Shown: piece by piece, positions 41,999-50,919 of the stretch
How positions within the stretch are numbered: position 1 is the first letter of the stretch
How the letters are laid out: every line of letters starts with the position of its first letter
NCBI RefSeq assembly: GCF_022758885.1
Contig: NZ_JALEBH010000001.1
Coordinates: 2,635,501 to 2,699,500 of the forward strand
Source of the DNA: Sphingobium sp. BYY-5
Lineage (GTDB): Bacteria; Pseudomonadota; Alphaproteobacteria; Sphingomonadales; Sphingomonadaceae
Direction: 5' to 3'
Length of the DNA: 64,000 nt
The notes under the pieces: generated by a model
What the model was told of the DNA's origin: nothing
The model's input: only the letters and a program-made list of their open reading frames with translations
Database searches by the model: none
Program-made: the position numbers and the translations under genes

Positions 41999-44080
41999 AT
42001 GAAGAAGACCAGACCGATGCTGCTGTTGGGGACCGCGCTGATCGCCGCGCCGATCCAGGCCTGGGCGCAGGATGACGCGGATAGTCCGGACGTCACGCGC
42101 ATGACGCTCGACCGCATGGTCATCTCCGCCGGCACGGAAAAGGTCGCGATCGACACGCCCCAGGCGGTCAGCGTCCTGGATCAGGAGGATATCGACCAGA
42201 TCCAGGCGACGACGATCGGCGACCTGCTGGAAGGGATGCCGGGCGTCAACGTCCAGGGCGGCGTCGGTCAACTCGGTCAGGGCTTCAACATTCGTGGCAT
42301 GGGCACCGCGATCGGCGACAGCGACAATCGCATCCTGTTGACCGTCGATGGCGTCACCAAATTCTACGAACAATATCGGATGGGCGCGCTTTTCACGGAG
42401 CCTGAACTCTACAAGCGGGTCGAAGTGCTGCGCGGTCCCGCCTCATCGACCCTCTATGGCGCAGGCGCGCTGGCGGGCGTCATCAACTTCACGACCAAGG
42501 ATGCGTCCGATTTTCTGAGCGATGGCGATCCGCTGGCGGTGCGGCTGAAGGCCGCTACCGAAACCAATGCGGAGGCGCACACCCTGTCGGGCATCGTCGC
42601 CGCGCAGCCGGTGGAGGGCGTCGAACTGCTGGGCAGCTATAATTACCGCCGCAGCGACGATTATAAGAGCGGCAATGGCGAGACCGTCGCAGCCTCCGCC
42701 ACCCTGTCCGATAGCTGGCTGGTCAAGGGTCGCGTGTCGATCGGCGGCAACAGGAAACACGCCATCTGGGCCAGCTACCAGGACTGGATCAGCGACGCGC
42801 CGCAGGTCTATGACCAGATTTCCGCCGCCACCGGCGCTTCCCTCATGCGCCGCCGCGTTCACGACAAGACCGCCGTGCTCGGCTATGACAACGACTTCGA
42901 CGGCAGCAAGCTCTTCAATGTGGAGGCGCAGGTCGCCTATTCCCTGTCGAAAGTGCACCAGACCGAAACCAATTTCCTCGGCCCGCTCGCTTATTCCGAT
43001 TTCTCCTATGAAAGCTGGCAGGCGAAGGTTCAAAATACCAGCGAGTTCGATCTGGGCGGCGACTGGAAGACCTTCCTGATTCTGGGTGGCCAGTGGAGCT
43101 TGCAGGAACGTCGCAATCCGCGCGTCGCCACCAATGGCACCGTGACGCCGGGTGCGGGCACGCATCCCGAAGGCGACATGACGCGCTATGGTCTTTATGG
43201 GCAGTTGGAGATCGTCTGGTCGGACAAGCTGACCATCATGCCGGGCGTGCGCGTCGATTGGAACGACCTAAAGTCTGGCGCCACGGTGGTCGGCGGCACG
43301 GTTCTCACCGACAAGGTCAAGGATAGCGGCGTTTCGCCCAAGCTGGCCGCCCTCTACAATCTGACGCCCTGGTTCGGCCTGTTCGGTTCGGTGGCGCGTA
43401 CCGTGCGGATGCCCAATGTCGACGAAATCTTCACTCGCTCCGCCACCCGGCCCAACAATCCAGACCTGCGGCCCGAAAAATCGGACAATTATGAAGTCGG
43501 CTTCACTTTCTCCTTCGACGACACGCTGGGCAAGGGTGACCGGTTCCGCGCCAAGACCACCCTGTTCCAGAATGACGTCAAGGATCTGATCGTCAATGTC
43601 GCGGCGGCCACGGGGACGCCCTATTTCCAGAACATAAACCGCTCCCGCTTCAAGGGGCTGGAGGTCGAGGCCGAATATGGTGTCGGCGGCTTCTTCGCGC
43701 GCGGCAATGCCTCCTTCATCGACGGCAAGAATCGCCTGACGGGCGATTATCTGAATACCATTCCGGCCAACGACTATCGCCTGACCCTGGGCTATGCCGA
43801 TGCGGCGACCGGGCTGTCGGGCGGCTGGACGGGCGAGTTTGCCGAGCGGCAGGACAAGGTGACGCCCGGCAGCTTCGCCTCGGCCGGGTCGGGCCTGCCG
43901 ACGCCGGGCTACAGCGTCCATAATCTCTTCTTCGCCTTCAAGCCGCAGAGCGGCCCGGCCAAGGGGTTCGAGTTCCGCATCGCCGTGGATAACGTCTTCG
44001 ACAAGCAATATCGCCGCCACCTCTCGGCGCTCGCGGCGGAAGGGCAGAACTTCAAGTTCACCGTGGCGAACACATTCTGA
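41999..44080 (+). CDS. TonB-dependent outer-membrane receptor
   Basis: A 693-residue protein with signal peptide MKKTRPMLLLGTALIAAPIQAWAQ. The plug domain has DRMVISAGTEKVAIDTPQAVSVLDQEDI, GDLLEGMPGVNVQG, FNIRGMG, VEVLRGPASSTLYGAGALAGVINFTTKDA; barrel strands follow, with NNPDLRPEKSDNYEVGF and a last strand ending in NFKFTVANTF (terminal Phe). The NPDL motif and RGPxSxLYGxGALxG fit haem or siderophore receptors; the exact ligand is not readable. The tonB gene follows four bases later. Confidence 0.92.
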   Translation: MKKTRPMLLLGTALIAAPIQAWAQDDADSPDVTRMTLDRMVISAGTEKVAIDTPQAVSVLDQEDIDQIQATTIGDLLEGMPGVNVQGGVGQLGQGFNIRGMGTAIGDSDNRILLTVDGVTKFYEQYRMGALFTEPELYKRVEVLRGPASSTLYGAGALAGVINFTTKDASDFLSDGDPLAVRLKAATETNAEAHTLSGIVAAQPVEGVELLGSYNYRRSDDYKSGNGETVAASATLSDSWLVKGRVSIGGNRKHAIWASYQDWISDAPQVYDQISAATGASLMRRRVHDKTAVLGYDNDFDGSKLFNVEAQVAYSLSKVHQTETNFLGPLAYSDFSYESWQAKVQNTSEFDLGGDWKTFLILGGQWSLQERRNPRVATNGTVTPGAGTHPEGDMTRYGLYGQLEIVWSDKLTIMPGVRVDWNDLKSGATVVGGTVLTDKVKDSGVSPKLAALYNLTPWFGLFGSVARTVRMPNVDEIFTRSATRPNNPDLRPEKSDNYEVGFTFSFDDTLGKGDRFRAKTTLFQNDVKDLIVNVAAATGTPYFQNINRSRFKGLEVEAEYGVGGFFARGNASFIDGKNRLTGDYLNTIPANDYRLTLGYADAATGLSGGWTGEFAERQDKVTPGSFASAGSGLPTPGYSVHNLFFAFKPQSGPAKGFEFRIAVDNVFDKQYRRHLSALAAEGQNFKFTVANTF

Positions 44081-44084
44081 CGCC

Positions 44085-44855
44085 ATGGCACGGGCGGCGC
44101 ACCCTTTCCGCATCGGTGGACCGGCGGCGGCTTCGCTGCTGGTCAACGGGCTGCTGATCGCGGCGCTGCTCAATCTGGGGATGGGACATGTCAGCCGGCG
44201 CACCGAATCACCGGCGCTGACGGTCCTGTCGCTGGCCCTGCTCAAGGGGGTGGAGCAGGGTCAGGAGAGGGCGGAGGCAGCGGCGCCCAGTGCGTCGGCC
44301 GCTGCCACCGTCCCGCCGCCGCCCGTCGAACCACCGCCCCCGCCATCGCCGTCGGTCGTTGTGCCTATGGCCCCTCCGATCGTGGCCGTGCCGTCCCGTA
44401 TCGCGCTGTCCACGCCGATCCAGCCGGCGGCTCCGGCCGCCAGCCAGGCGGCAACGTCCACGCTATCGGCCCGGCCATCGGCGGTTGCGGCAACGTCTTC
44501 CGCCGCTGCGGCCACAGCACGGCGCGGCGTTGCGGATGGGCTGGACGTCAAGGCGCCGTCCGGCACCAGCCGCAGCTATGCCACCAAGATACGTTCCTGG
44601 CTCTATGCCCATAAAATCTACCCGCGCCGCGCCCGGATGCGGCGGGAGGAGGGGCGGGTGCAGGTGCGCTTCGTCCTCGATCGCGCCGGCCTGTTGCTGG
44701 AGGGGACGATTGTTCAGGGATCGGGCAATGCAGTGCTGGACGAAGAGGCGGCAGCGATGATGCGGCGCGCCTCGCCCTATCCGCGCGCGCCTGCCGAACT
44801 GCCCGGCGAACGGATCGAGTTTACCGTGCCGATCGAGTTCATCCTGCCGGCCTGA
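44085..44855 (+). CDS. TonB energy transducer
   Basis: A 256-residue protein with one N-terminal membrane segment (AAASLLVNGLLIAALLNLGM), a Pro/Ala/Ser-rich linker of about 110 residues (VPPPPVEPPPPPSPS) and the TonB C-terminal domain (YATKIRSWLYAHKIYPRRARMRREEGRVQVRFVLDRAGLLLEGTIVQGSGNAVLDEEAAAMMRRASPYP). Being next to the receptor suggests a dedicated transducer rather than the cell's only TonB. Confidence 0.9.
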   Translation: MARAAHPFRIGGPAAASLLVNGLLIAALLNLGMGHVSRRTESPALTVLSLALLKGVEQGQERAEAAAPSASAAATVPPPPVEPPPPPSPSVVVPMAPPIVAVPSRIALSTPIQPAAPAASQAATSTLSARPSAVAATSSAAAATARRGVADGLDVKAPSGTSRSYATKIRSWLYAHKIYPRRARMRREEGRVQVRFVLDRAGLLLEGTIVQGSGNAVLDEEAAAMMRRASPYPRAPAELPGERIEFTVPIEFILPA

Positions 44856-44888
44856 TCGCGATCCCTGCCCCCCACCCTCCTACCCCTT

Positions 44889-44904
44889 GTGCCATCGGTG
44901 GCAC
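44889..44904. promoter_or_regulatory. Perfect palindrome GTGCCATCGGTGGCAC before uxaA
   Basis: Six-base arms GTGCCA and TGGCAC flank TCGG, ending 18 bases before the uxaA start. It could be an operator overlapping the promoter or leader, or a small transcript hairpin. The protein that binds it is not known; the GntR regulator downstream is one candidate. Confidence 0.45.
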
Positions 44905-44922
44905 GAATGCTATTCGGCGATC

Positions 44923-46446
44923 ATGGATATGCTTTCGATGACAAGTTCGATGACAGGGCCGGCGCTGCCCGACGCCGTGCAGATCGCCCCGGAGGATCAG
45001 GTGGCGGTCGCCCTGCGCGCGCTGGAGGCAGGGGAGACGGTGCAGGTCGGCGGCATGGCGCTGCGCATCGCGGAACCGATCGGGCGTGGGCACAAGGTCG
45101 CGCTCCGGGCGATTGCGGCGGGTGAGCCGGTCAACCGCTATGGCTGGCCGATCGGCACCGCCACGCAGGACATCCCCGCCGGTCATCATGTCCACAGCCA
45201 TAACCTCGTCACCAATCTCAAGGCCGAGGAGCCTTATGATTATGCGCCGCTTGCTCCGCGCGTGCAGCCTGCGCCGGGCGAATGGCGGTTCGAGGGATAT
45301 CGCCGGGCCGACGGATCGGTCGGCACGCGCAACGAAATATGGGTGATCCCGACCGTCGGCTGCGTCGCCCGCACCGCCGAGCGGGTGGCGCAGCGCGCCG
45401 CCGGTCGCCATGCCGGCCGGGTCGATGATATCCTGGCCTTCCCGCACCCGCTGGGCTGTTCGCAGCTTGGCGACGATCTGGATGGCACGGCACGCCTGCT
45501 CGCCGCGCTGGCCAGCAGCCCCAATGCCGGTGGCGTGCTGCTGATGGGGCTGGGCTGCGAGGAGAATCAGCTCGGTGCGCTGGTGGATCGCGTGCCGGTG
45601 GCGCGGCGTGATCGCATCCGCACGGTCGGTGCGCAGATCAGCGCCGACGAATATGAAGCGGCGGCCGGGGCGATCGACGAGTTGGTGGCGATTGCGTCGC
45701 GCGACCAGCGCGAAACGGTGGATTTGAGCGCCATGCGGATCGGCCTCAAATGCGGGGGATCGGATGGGCTGTCCGGCCTGACCGCCAATCCGCTGATCGG
45801 CCGCATCGCGGACATGGTGACGGCGGCGGGCGGCCAGGCGATCCTGACCGAAATACCCGAAATTTTCGGCGCCGAACGGCTGCTGATGCAGCGGGCTTCG
45901 GACCATGTGGTGTTCGAGGAACTGGTCGCGCTGGTGAACCGCTTCAAACGCTATTTCATCGATCATGGCGAGCCGATCTCCGAAAATCCCAGCCCCGGCA
46001 ATGTTGCGGGCGGCATCACCACGCTGGAGGAAAAGTCGCTGGGCGCGGTGCAGAAGGGCGGCCATGCGACCCTGACCGACGTGCTGGCCTATGGCGAGCG
46101 GCTGCGCCGTCCGGGCCTGTCGCTGCTGGAAGCGCCGGGCAATGATGCGGTGTCGACCACCGCACTCGCTGCCGCTGGTGCGACCGTCACCCTTTTCTCC
46201 ACTGGCCGGGGCACCCCCCTTGGCAGCCCGGTGCCGACGCTCAAGCTGGCGACCAATCATGACCTGGCCGCGCGCAAGCCCGGATGGATCGACTTCGATG
46301 CGGCGCAGGTGCTGGACGAAGGTCTGGATGCGGCCGCCGACGCGCTGATGGCCCGTATCTGCGCCATCGCTTCGGGTGAACCGGCGCGCAACGAAAGCAA
46401 TGGCGAGCGCGACATCGCTATCTGGAAGCGCGGCGTGACGCTCTGA
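44923..46446 (+). CDS. uxaA: Altronate dehydratase
   Basis: A 507-residue protein. Residues about 10-100 form the SAF domain (GRGHKVALRAIAAGEPVNRYGWPIGTATQDIPAGHHVHSHNL with metal-binding His). The main UxaA domain has GYRRADGSVGTRNEIWVIPTVGC, FPHPLGCSQLGDDL, GLGCEENQ, LKCGGSDGLSGLTANPLIG, ENPSPGNVAGGITTLEEKSLGAVQKGG and FSTGRGTPLGSPVPTLKLATN. It converts D-altronate to 2-keto-3-deoxy-D-gluconate in the isomerase route for galacturonate; uxaB and uxaC are not in this window. The ATG at 44923 is chosen; a frame from 44887 reads through the palindrome. Confidence 0.93.
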   Translation: MDMLSMTSSMTGPALPDAVQIAPEDQVAVALRALEAGETVQVGGMALRIAEPIGRGHKVALRAIAAGEPVNRYGWPIGTATQDIPAGHHVHSHNLVTNLKAEEPYDYAPLAPRVQPAPGEWRFEGYRRADGSVGTRNEIWVIPTVGCVARTAERVAQRAAGRHAGRVDDILAFPHPLGCSQLGDDLDGTARLLAALASSPNAGGVLLMGLGCEENQLGALVDRVPVARRDRIRTVGAQISADEYEAAAGAIDELVAIASRDQRETVDLSAMRIGLKCGGSDGLSGLTANPLIGRIADMVTAAGGQAILTEIPEIFGAERLLMQRASDHVVFEELVALVNRFKRYFIDHGEPISENPSPGNVAGGITTLEEKSLGAVQKGGHATLTDVLAYGERLRRPGLSLLEAPGNDAVSTTALAAAGATVTLFSTGRGTPLGSPVPTLKLATNHDLAARKPGWIDFDAAQVLDEGLDAAADALMARICAIASGEPARNESNGERDIAIWKRGVTL

Positions 46447-46447
46447 A

Positions 46448-47197
46448 TCAGGCCGTGACGCGGGCGGTCCGGTCGCGTTTGGCCTGGACTGCGCGGCGGG
46501 CTTCCTCGACCGCTTTTTCCTCGGTGGCGAACAGCAGGCTTTCGAGGACCGCCGACAGATGCGCCCGCATTGCCGTGCGTGCGGTGGCCGGGTCCCGGTC
46601 CTTCAACCCTTGCAGCACGGCGCTATGTTCATCGACCACCGGCTTGATATTGGCCGTCCGCGCCTTCTGGTGGAGCAGGGAGGCTTCGGGCGAACTGTCG
46701 CGCAGCCGCCAGAGCTGCTCGACCGCCTCATAGACCGCCTGGTTGCGCGTCGCGCGCGCAATCGCGAGGTGAAAGGCACGATCCGCCTGGACCGATCCGG
46801 CCGGGTCCTGGTTCTCACGGGCGATCTTGGCGACCAGCGCCTCGATCTCGACCAGTTCCGCGTCGGTGATCTGGGTGGCGGCCAGCGCTGCGGCCTCCCC
46901 TTCGAACAACAGTCGCGCTTCGGTCAATTCGATGGCGGAGATGTTGAAGCCGGGCACATCTTCCTTGCCCGGCAGGCGGACCACATAGGCGCCCGACCCG
47001 ATCCGCACCTCCACCAGCCCCTGGACTTCCAGCGCGATGATCGCTTCACGCACGGTGGGGCGGCTGACGCCATGCTGCTGCGCCAGTTCGCGTTCGGCCG
47101 GCAGCCGCGCACCAACGGGGTAGCGACCGGCCGCAAGTTCCTCCAGCAGCGCGCGCGCCAGATCCTGATAGAGCCGTTCCTGTCCGCGCGGGGTCAT
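46448..47197 (-). CDS. FadR-type GntR regulator, probably of uronate metabolism
   Basis: A 249-residue protein. The N-terminal winged helix (RLYQDLARALLEELAAGRYPVGARLPAERELAQQHGVSRPTVREAIIALEVQGLVEVRIGSGAYVV) is classical GntR; the helical FCD domain (EARLLFEGEAAALAA, ADRAFHLAIARATRN, DEHSAVLQGLKDRDPATARTAMRAHL with metal-binding His) marks the FadR/UxuR branch. It is convergent with uxaA one base apart. The ATG at 47197 has AAAGGA six bases before it; an ATG at 47203 is too close to that site. Confidence 0.9.
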   Translation of the reverse strand: MTPRGQERLYQDLARALLEELAAGRYPVGARLPAERELAQQHGVSRPTVREAIIALEVQGLVEVRIGSGAYVVRLPGKEDVPGFNISAIELTEARLLFEGEAAALAATQITDAELVEIEALVAKIARENQDPAGSVQADRAFHLAIARATRNQAVYEAVEQLWRLRDSSPEASLLHQKARTANIKPVVDEHSAVLQGLKDRDPATARTAMRAHLSAVLESLLFATEEKAVEEARRAVQAKRDRTARVTA

Positions 47198-47207
47198 GGC
47201 CATTCCT

Positions 47208-47220
47208 TTGGTTTTACCGG
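47208..47220. promoter_or_regulatory. Putative FadR-type operator
   Basis: TTGGTTTTACCGG fits the TTGGT-N3-ACCAA pattern bound by FadR-branch GntR proteins in 11 of 13 positions. It lies immediately upstream of the regulator's ribosome-binding site, suggesting autoregulation, and 30 bases after the stop of the GH2 gene's last codons. Confidence 0.4.
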
Positions 47221-47249
47221 ATTGATGATAGGGCCTTACCAAAAAAGGG

Positions 47250-50200
47250 TCAACGCACCGGCCCGTGGAACTCCGCCTCGACAATGCCCAGATGCCAGCC
47301 CGGCGGCACGGCGTCGGCCCCGGTGTCGCCCGCGGCCTTGGCATTGTTAAGCTCCACCACCTTGCCGAATGCGTCCCGATCCGCCACCGGGCCGGTCTGG
47401 CGGATGCGCAGGGTCCGGCCGGTGGTTGCGGGAAAGTCCAGCGTCACATAGCCCAGCGACCGGTCGGTTGTGCCGTGCCAGACGCTCTTGCCGTCGATGC
47501 TGATATCCAGCGGATAGGCGCGCGAACGCCATCCCACCAGCTTGAGGTCGACCGCATTGAGTTCGACCGGCTGGGCAAAGCGATAGTCGATCCATGCGGT
47601 GTCCGGCCGGCCGTCGCTCGACCAGCGGGTCAGCTCATTATCGTCGAACGACTGGTTCGCCTCTGCCTGCCCGGAGCCTGCGCTGGTCTGCTGCGGCATA
47701 TGGCTGGTGCGATGCGGCTGGAAGGACGGCCCCGCCGGAGTCGGCCCGCGCACCAGCGATCCTGGCTGATGATCTTCGGGGAAATCGTCGGACAGGCCGC
47801 CCGTCGCTGGCTTCACCGCCTTGCCCGCGATCGACAGGCGGGCGGGGGGCAGACCCGGTGCGGTCACGGTTAGGTCGACCGCCCCGGCTTTCGTCCCGGC
47901 GCGCAGCAATATGCGGTTGATCCCGCCTTCCAGCGGCAGATCCCGCGACAGGATATAGTTATCTTCATCGCGCGCCGTGCCGGCGTAGCTGGTCGTGCCG
48001 TCGACTGCATGAGCCTTGGTCACAACGGCCTCGCCGACGGTTTCGCCCGCGCGCCGCTTGCCGGTGGAATCGCCCTGGGCGATGCCACCGCGCCACTGCG
48101 CCGGACCGTTCAGCGTGAAGTGCAATGGGCGATTGTCGATCGGCACGCGCCGCCCCTGCACATCGACGGCCTCGACATCGACCAGCGCGATGTCCGCCCC
48201 GTCCATGACGAAACCGCGCGGCGAGACGTGCGGCGTCAGTTTCAGCGCCACGACGGGGCCTGTGGTTTCGAGCCTATATTCCGACGCGCGACCATCCTTG
48301 CGGGTCGCCACCGCGCGCAGCGTTCCCGGCGCGAACGCCACATCCTTCCAGCGGAAGAGGAAGCTGTCGCTGCGTTCGCCCTGGCCCAGCGAATGGCCAT
48401 TGAGGAACAGTTCGACCGCCTCGCCATTGGACACGACCGTCACATCCTTGCGCGTGCCGGGCGCATAGGTCCAATGGCCGATAATGTGGGTGGCGGGCGT
48501 GATGCTGTCGACCCAGTCGCTCCACATCACCCTATGCGCGAAGAAGCCCTGTTTGGGGATGCGCACCGCGTCGACCTCGCCCGAGCGGCGGTAATTATTG
48601 TCGCCGCGATAATGGGTATTGGAGTCGCTGAAGATGATGTTGACCCCACCCGAACTGACCCGCGTCCCCGTGCCCGGCCGCATCCGGTAATAATCGTTCC
48701 AGCGCCGCACATCCTCGATCGCGTGGCTGTCCTGATTGCGGTTATAGTCGGGCGCATCCTTGTGGAAGGGCGGGCTATAGTCGTCCTGATAGAGCCGGGC
48801 GCCCTCGTCCCGCGAATATTCCATCGCCCACATCGGATGCTTCGCGCTCTTGTTGATGTAGAGCATCTCGCCGCCATATTCGGCGATCTTGCTGTCCAGC
48901 ATCTCGCGCGACCCGATCGCCCGGCCGCCATGCGGGTCATAGTGGTCGCGAATGGCCTTCAACTCGGCCATATGCGCTTCGCTGATATTCTCGTTGCCCC
49001 CTTCATAGAAGAGGATGGAGGGGTTGTTGCGGTTGTAGATGATCGCGTCGCGCATCACTTCCTTGCGCTGCTCCCAGCGCCGGCCGCTGGTGTCGCTTTC
49101 CGCGTCGCCCGCCGGCATGGCCTGCATCAGTCCCACGCGATCAGCCGATTCGATATCCTGCCTGGACGGCGTCACATGCATCCAGCGCACCAGATTGCCG
49201 CCGCTCTCGACCATCAGCGCGTTGGAAAAATCGCTGATCCAGGGCGGGATCGACACGCCGACCGCAGGCCATTCGTTGGACGTGCGCTGGGCATAGCCAT
49301 GAACCTGGATGGCCCGGCCGTTGAGTTCGACCATGCCGTTGCCGAAGCGCGTCTGGCGAAAGCCGGTCCTGGTGTCGATGCTGTCGATCACCCTGCCCGC
49401 TTCGACCAGGCTGGTGGTCACGGTGTAGAGATAGCCATAGCCCCAGCTCCAATAATGCAGGTCGCCGACCGTCTGCGCGGCGGAGAGGGTTGCGGTTTCG
49501 CCCGGCGCGACCTGCGTTTCGGCGCTGTCATAGCGGGCGACGCGCTTGCCCGACGGATCGCGTATCTCCACGCGGACGGTCAGGCGGCGCGCGTGGTCGC
49601 TTTCGTTGCGGACCTGGGTTTCGGCATGGATGGTGGCGCTGCGCCCGTGCAGGTCGAAACCGTCGGCCCAGACATATTGGCCCGTGGTGCCCAGTCCGGA
49701 AAAGAGCGGCAGCGTCTGGTAGACCGGGCCGGTCAGGTGCAGCCGGACATTCTTGGTGATGCCGCCATAGTTGACGTTGAAATTGTCGTTGTTCCACTGG
49801 AAGCCGCTGCCAGAGGCGCGTTCCTTATATTTCCAGTCATTGTCGACCCGCACCGCAATGACATTCCCGCCCGGCCGCAGCGCCGCCGTGATGTCCGCGC
49901 CAAAGGCCATGACGCCATTTTCCGACAAGGCCACCGACCGGCCGTTGACCCAGATTTCGGCGGCCTGCCGTACGCCCTCAAACTCCAGCAGCGCCTTGCC
50001 CCGTGGCGCGCCGCGCGGCAGGGTGACGCGCTTGCGATACCAGGTGATGCCGGTCGATAGTTGCTTGATGTCGCGGCCGAAGGCCTCCGTCTCGTTGAAG
50101 GCGTTGGGCAAAGTCACCGGGTGCCAGCTACGATCGTCGAAGTCCGGCTGCTGCGCCCCGGCCTGGTCGCCGGTGGTGCTCAGCCAGCCGGGATTGAGAT

Positions 50201-50345
50201 TATAGGTGCGGCGGGGAGAGGCTACGGCGCGGGAGGCGTCATGGGCAAAAGCGGACACCGACATGGACAGGTCCGCAGCCATTGTCAGCAGAGCCAGCCC
50301 GATGAGCGCACCGCCCGACTTCCACCGGTCATGCCCGTTTCCCAT
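47250..50345 (-). CDS. Exported GH2 glycoside hydrolase (beta-galactosidase/glucuronidase type)
   Basis: A 1031-residue protein with a signal region ending SVSAFA. The GH2 sugar-binding domain (ITWYRKRVTLPRGAP, EIWVNGRSVALSENGVMAFGADIT), immunoglobulin-like domain and barrel follow. NNPSILFYEGGNENISEAH holds the acid/base Glu in GNE, and PMWAMEYSRDEG holds the candidate nucleophile. Extra C-terminal modules include a DUF4982-like and a galactose-binding-like region (NQSFDDNELTRWSSDGRPDTAWIDYRFAQPVELNAVDLKLVGW). It would act on pectic side chains; galactoside or glucuronide preference is not decided. It probably has its own promoter in the 109-bp gap at 50346-50454. Confidence 0.88.
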   Translation of the reverse strand: MGNGHDRWKSGGALIGLALLTMAADLSMSVSAFAHDASRAVASPRRTYNLNPGWLSTTGDQAGAQQPDFDDRSWHPVTLPNAFNETEAFGRDIKQLSTGITWYRKRVTLPRGAPRGKALLEFEGVRQAAEIWVNGRSVALSENGVMAFGADITAALRPGGNVIAVRVDNDWKYKERASGSGFQWNNDNFNVNYGGITKNVRLHLTGPVYQTLPLFSGLGTTGQYVWADGFDLHGRSATIHAETQVRNESDHARRLTVRVEIRDPSGKRVARYDSAETQVAPGETATLSAAQTVGDLHYWSWGYGYLYTVTTSLVEAGRVIDSIDTRTGFRQTRFGNGMVELNGRAIQVHGYAQRTSNEWPAVGVSIPPWISDFSNALMVESGGNLVRWMHVTPSRQDIESADRVGLMQAMPAGDAESDTSGRRWEQRKEVMRDAIIYNRNNPSILFYEGGNENISEAHMAELKAIRDHYDPHGGRAIGSREMLDSKIAEYGGEMLYINKSAKHPMWAMEYSRDEGARLYQDDYSPPFHKDAPDYNRNQDSHAIEDVRRWNDYYRMRPGTGTRVSSGGVNIIFSDSNTHYRGDNNYRRSGEVDAVRIPKQGFFAHRVMWSDWVDSITPATHIIGHWTYAPGTRKDVTVVSNGEAVELFLNGHSLGQGERSDSFLFRWKDVAFAPGTLRAVATRKDGRASEYRLETTGPVVALKLTPHVSPRGFVMDGADIALVDVEAVDVQGRRVPIDNRPLHFTLNGPAQWRGGIAQGDSTGKRRAGETVGEAVVTKAHAVDGTTSYAGTARDEDNYILSRDLPLEGGINRILLRAGTKAGAVDLTVTAPGLPPARLSIAGKAVKPATGGLSDDFPEDHQPGSLVRGPTPAGPSFQPHRTSHMPQQTSAGSGQAEANQSFDDNELTRWSSDGRPDTAWIDYRFAQPVELNAVDLKLVGWRSRAYPLDISIDGKSVWHGTTDRSLGYVTLDFPATTGRTLRIRQTGPVADRDAFGKVVELNNAKAAGDTGADAVPPGWHLGIVEAEFHGPVR

Positions 50346-50454
50346 GCCCTGCCCTCTCCTGATCTGGTCAGGCCAGTTTGACGGAGTTCAGGCAAGCGGT
50401 CAACCACAATCCCAAAAAGCGGCGCAGTGGTTCACATGTTAGAATGAAATGACT

Positions 50455-50919
50455 TCAGCGTGCCAGTTGCGCCACGATCGCCCTGGCCGCCCGCGTCACA
50501 TCGTCCCAGGTGATATCGAACCCGGCATCGTCGCCGAAATAGGGATCGGTGACGCCGCTGCCCTCGCGCCCCGGCACCAGGTCCATCAGCAATTGCAGGC
50601 GCGCCCTACCGTCCGAAGGGCGGATGCGTTTCAGGTTACGCAGATTGTCCGCATCCAGTGCGAAGACATGAGTGAAGCGGCGGAAATCCTCCGCCGTCAC
50701 CTGCCGTCCGCGATAGCCCGAAATGTCGATCCCCTGCCGCAGGGCGACGGCCTGCGCGCGGGTGTCGGGCGGGCTGCCGACATGCCAGTCGCCCGTGCCG
50801 GCCGAATCGACGATCAGGTCCAGCCCTGCCTTCGCCGCCTCCGCCCGCAGCGCCGCTTCGGCCAAGGGCGAACGGCAGATATTGCCGAGGCAGACGAAGA
50901 GGATGGCAGGATCGCTCAT
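50455..50919 (-). CDS. Low-molecular-weight protein-tyrosine phosphatase
   Basis: A 154-residue protein. VCLGNICRSPLAEAALR is the P-loop C(X)4-CRS with nucleophile Cys and Arg; VDSAGTGDWHVG and VTDPYFGDDAGFDITWDD (general acid Asp in DPY) complete the active site. The start overlaps the ATPase stop (ATGA). Frames extending further upstream lie within the ATPase and are not real. The substrate is unknown; this class dephosphorylates protein tyrosine or arginine. Confidence 0.92.
   Translation of the reverse strand: MSDPAILFVCLGNICRSPLAEAALRAEAAKAGLDLIVDSAGTGDWHVGSPPDTRAQAVALRQGIDISGYRGRQVTAEDFRRFTHVFALDADNLRNLKRIRPSDGRARLQLLMDLVPGREGSGVTDPYFGDDAGFDITWDDVTRAARAIVAQLAR

Noticed and set aside
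48009..50060. 683-codon plus-strand frame opposite the GH2 gene
   Set aside because: Antisense shadow of a gene with clear GH2 active-site motifs; no ribosome-binding site or signal of its own.
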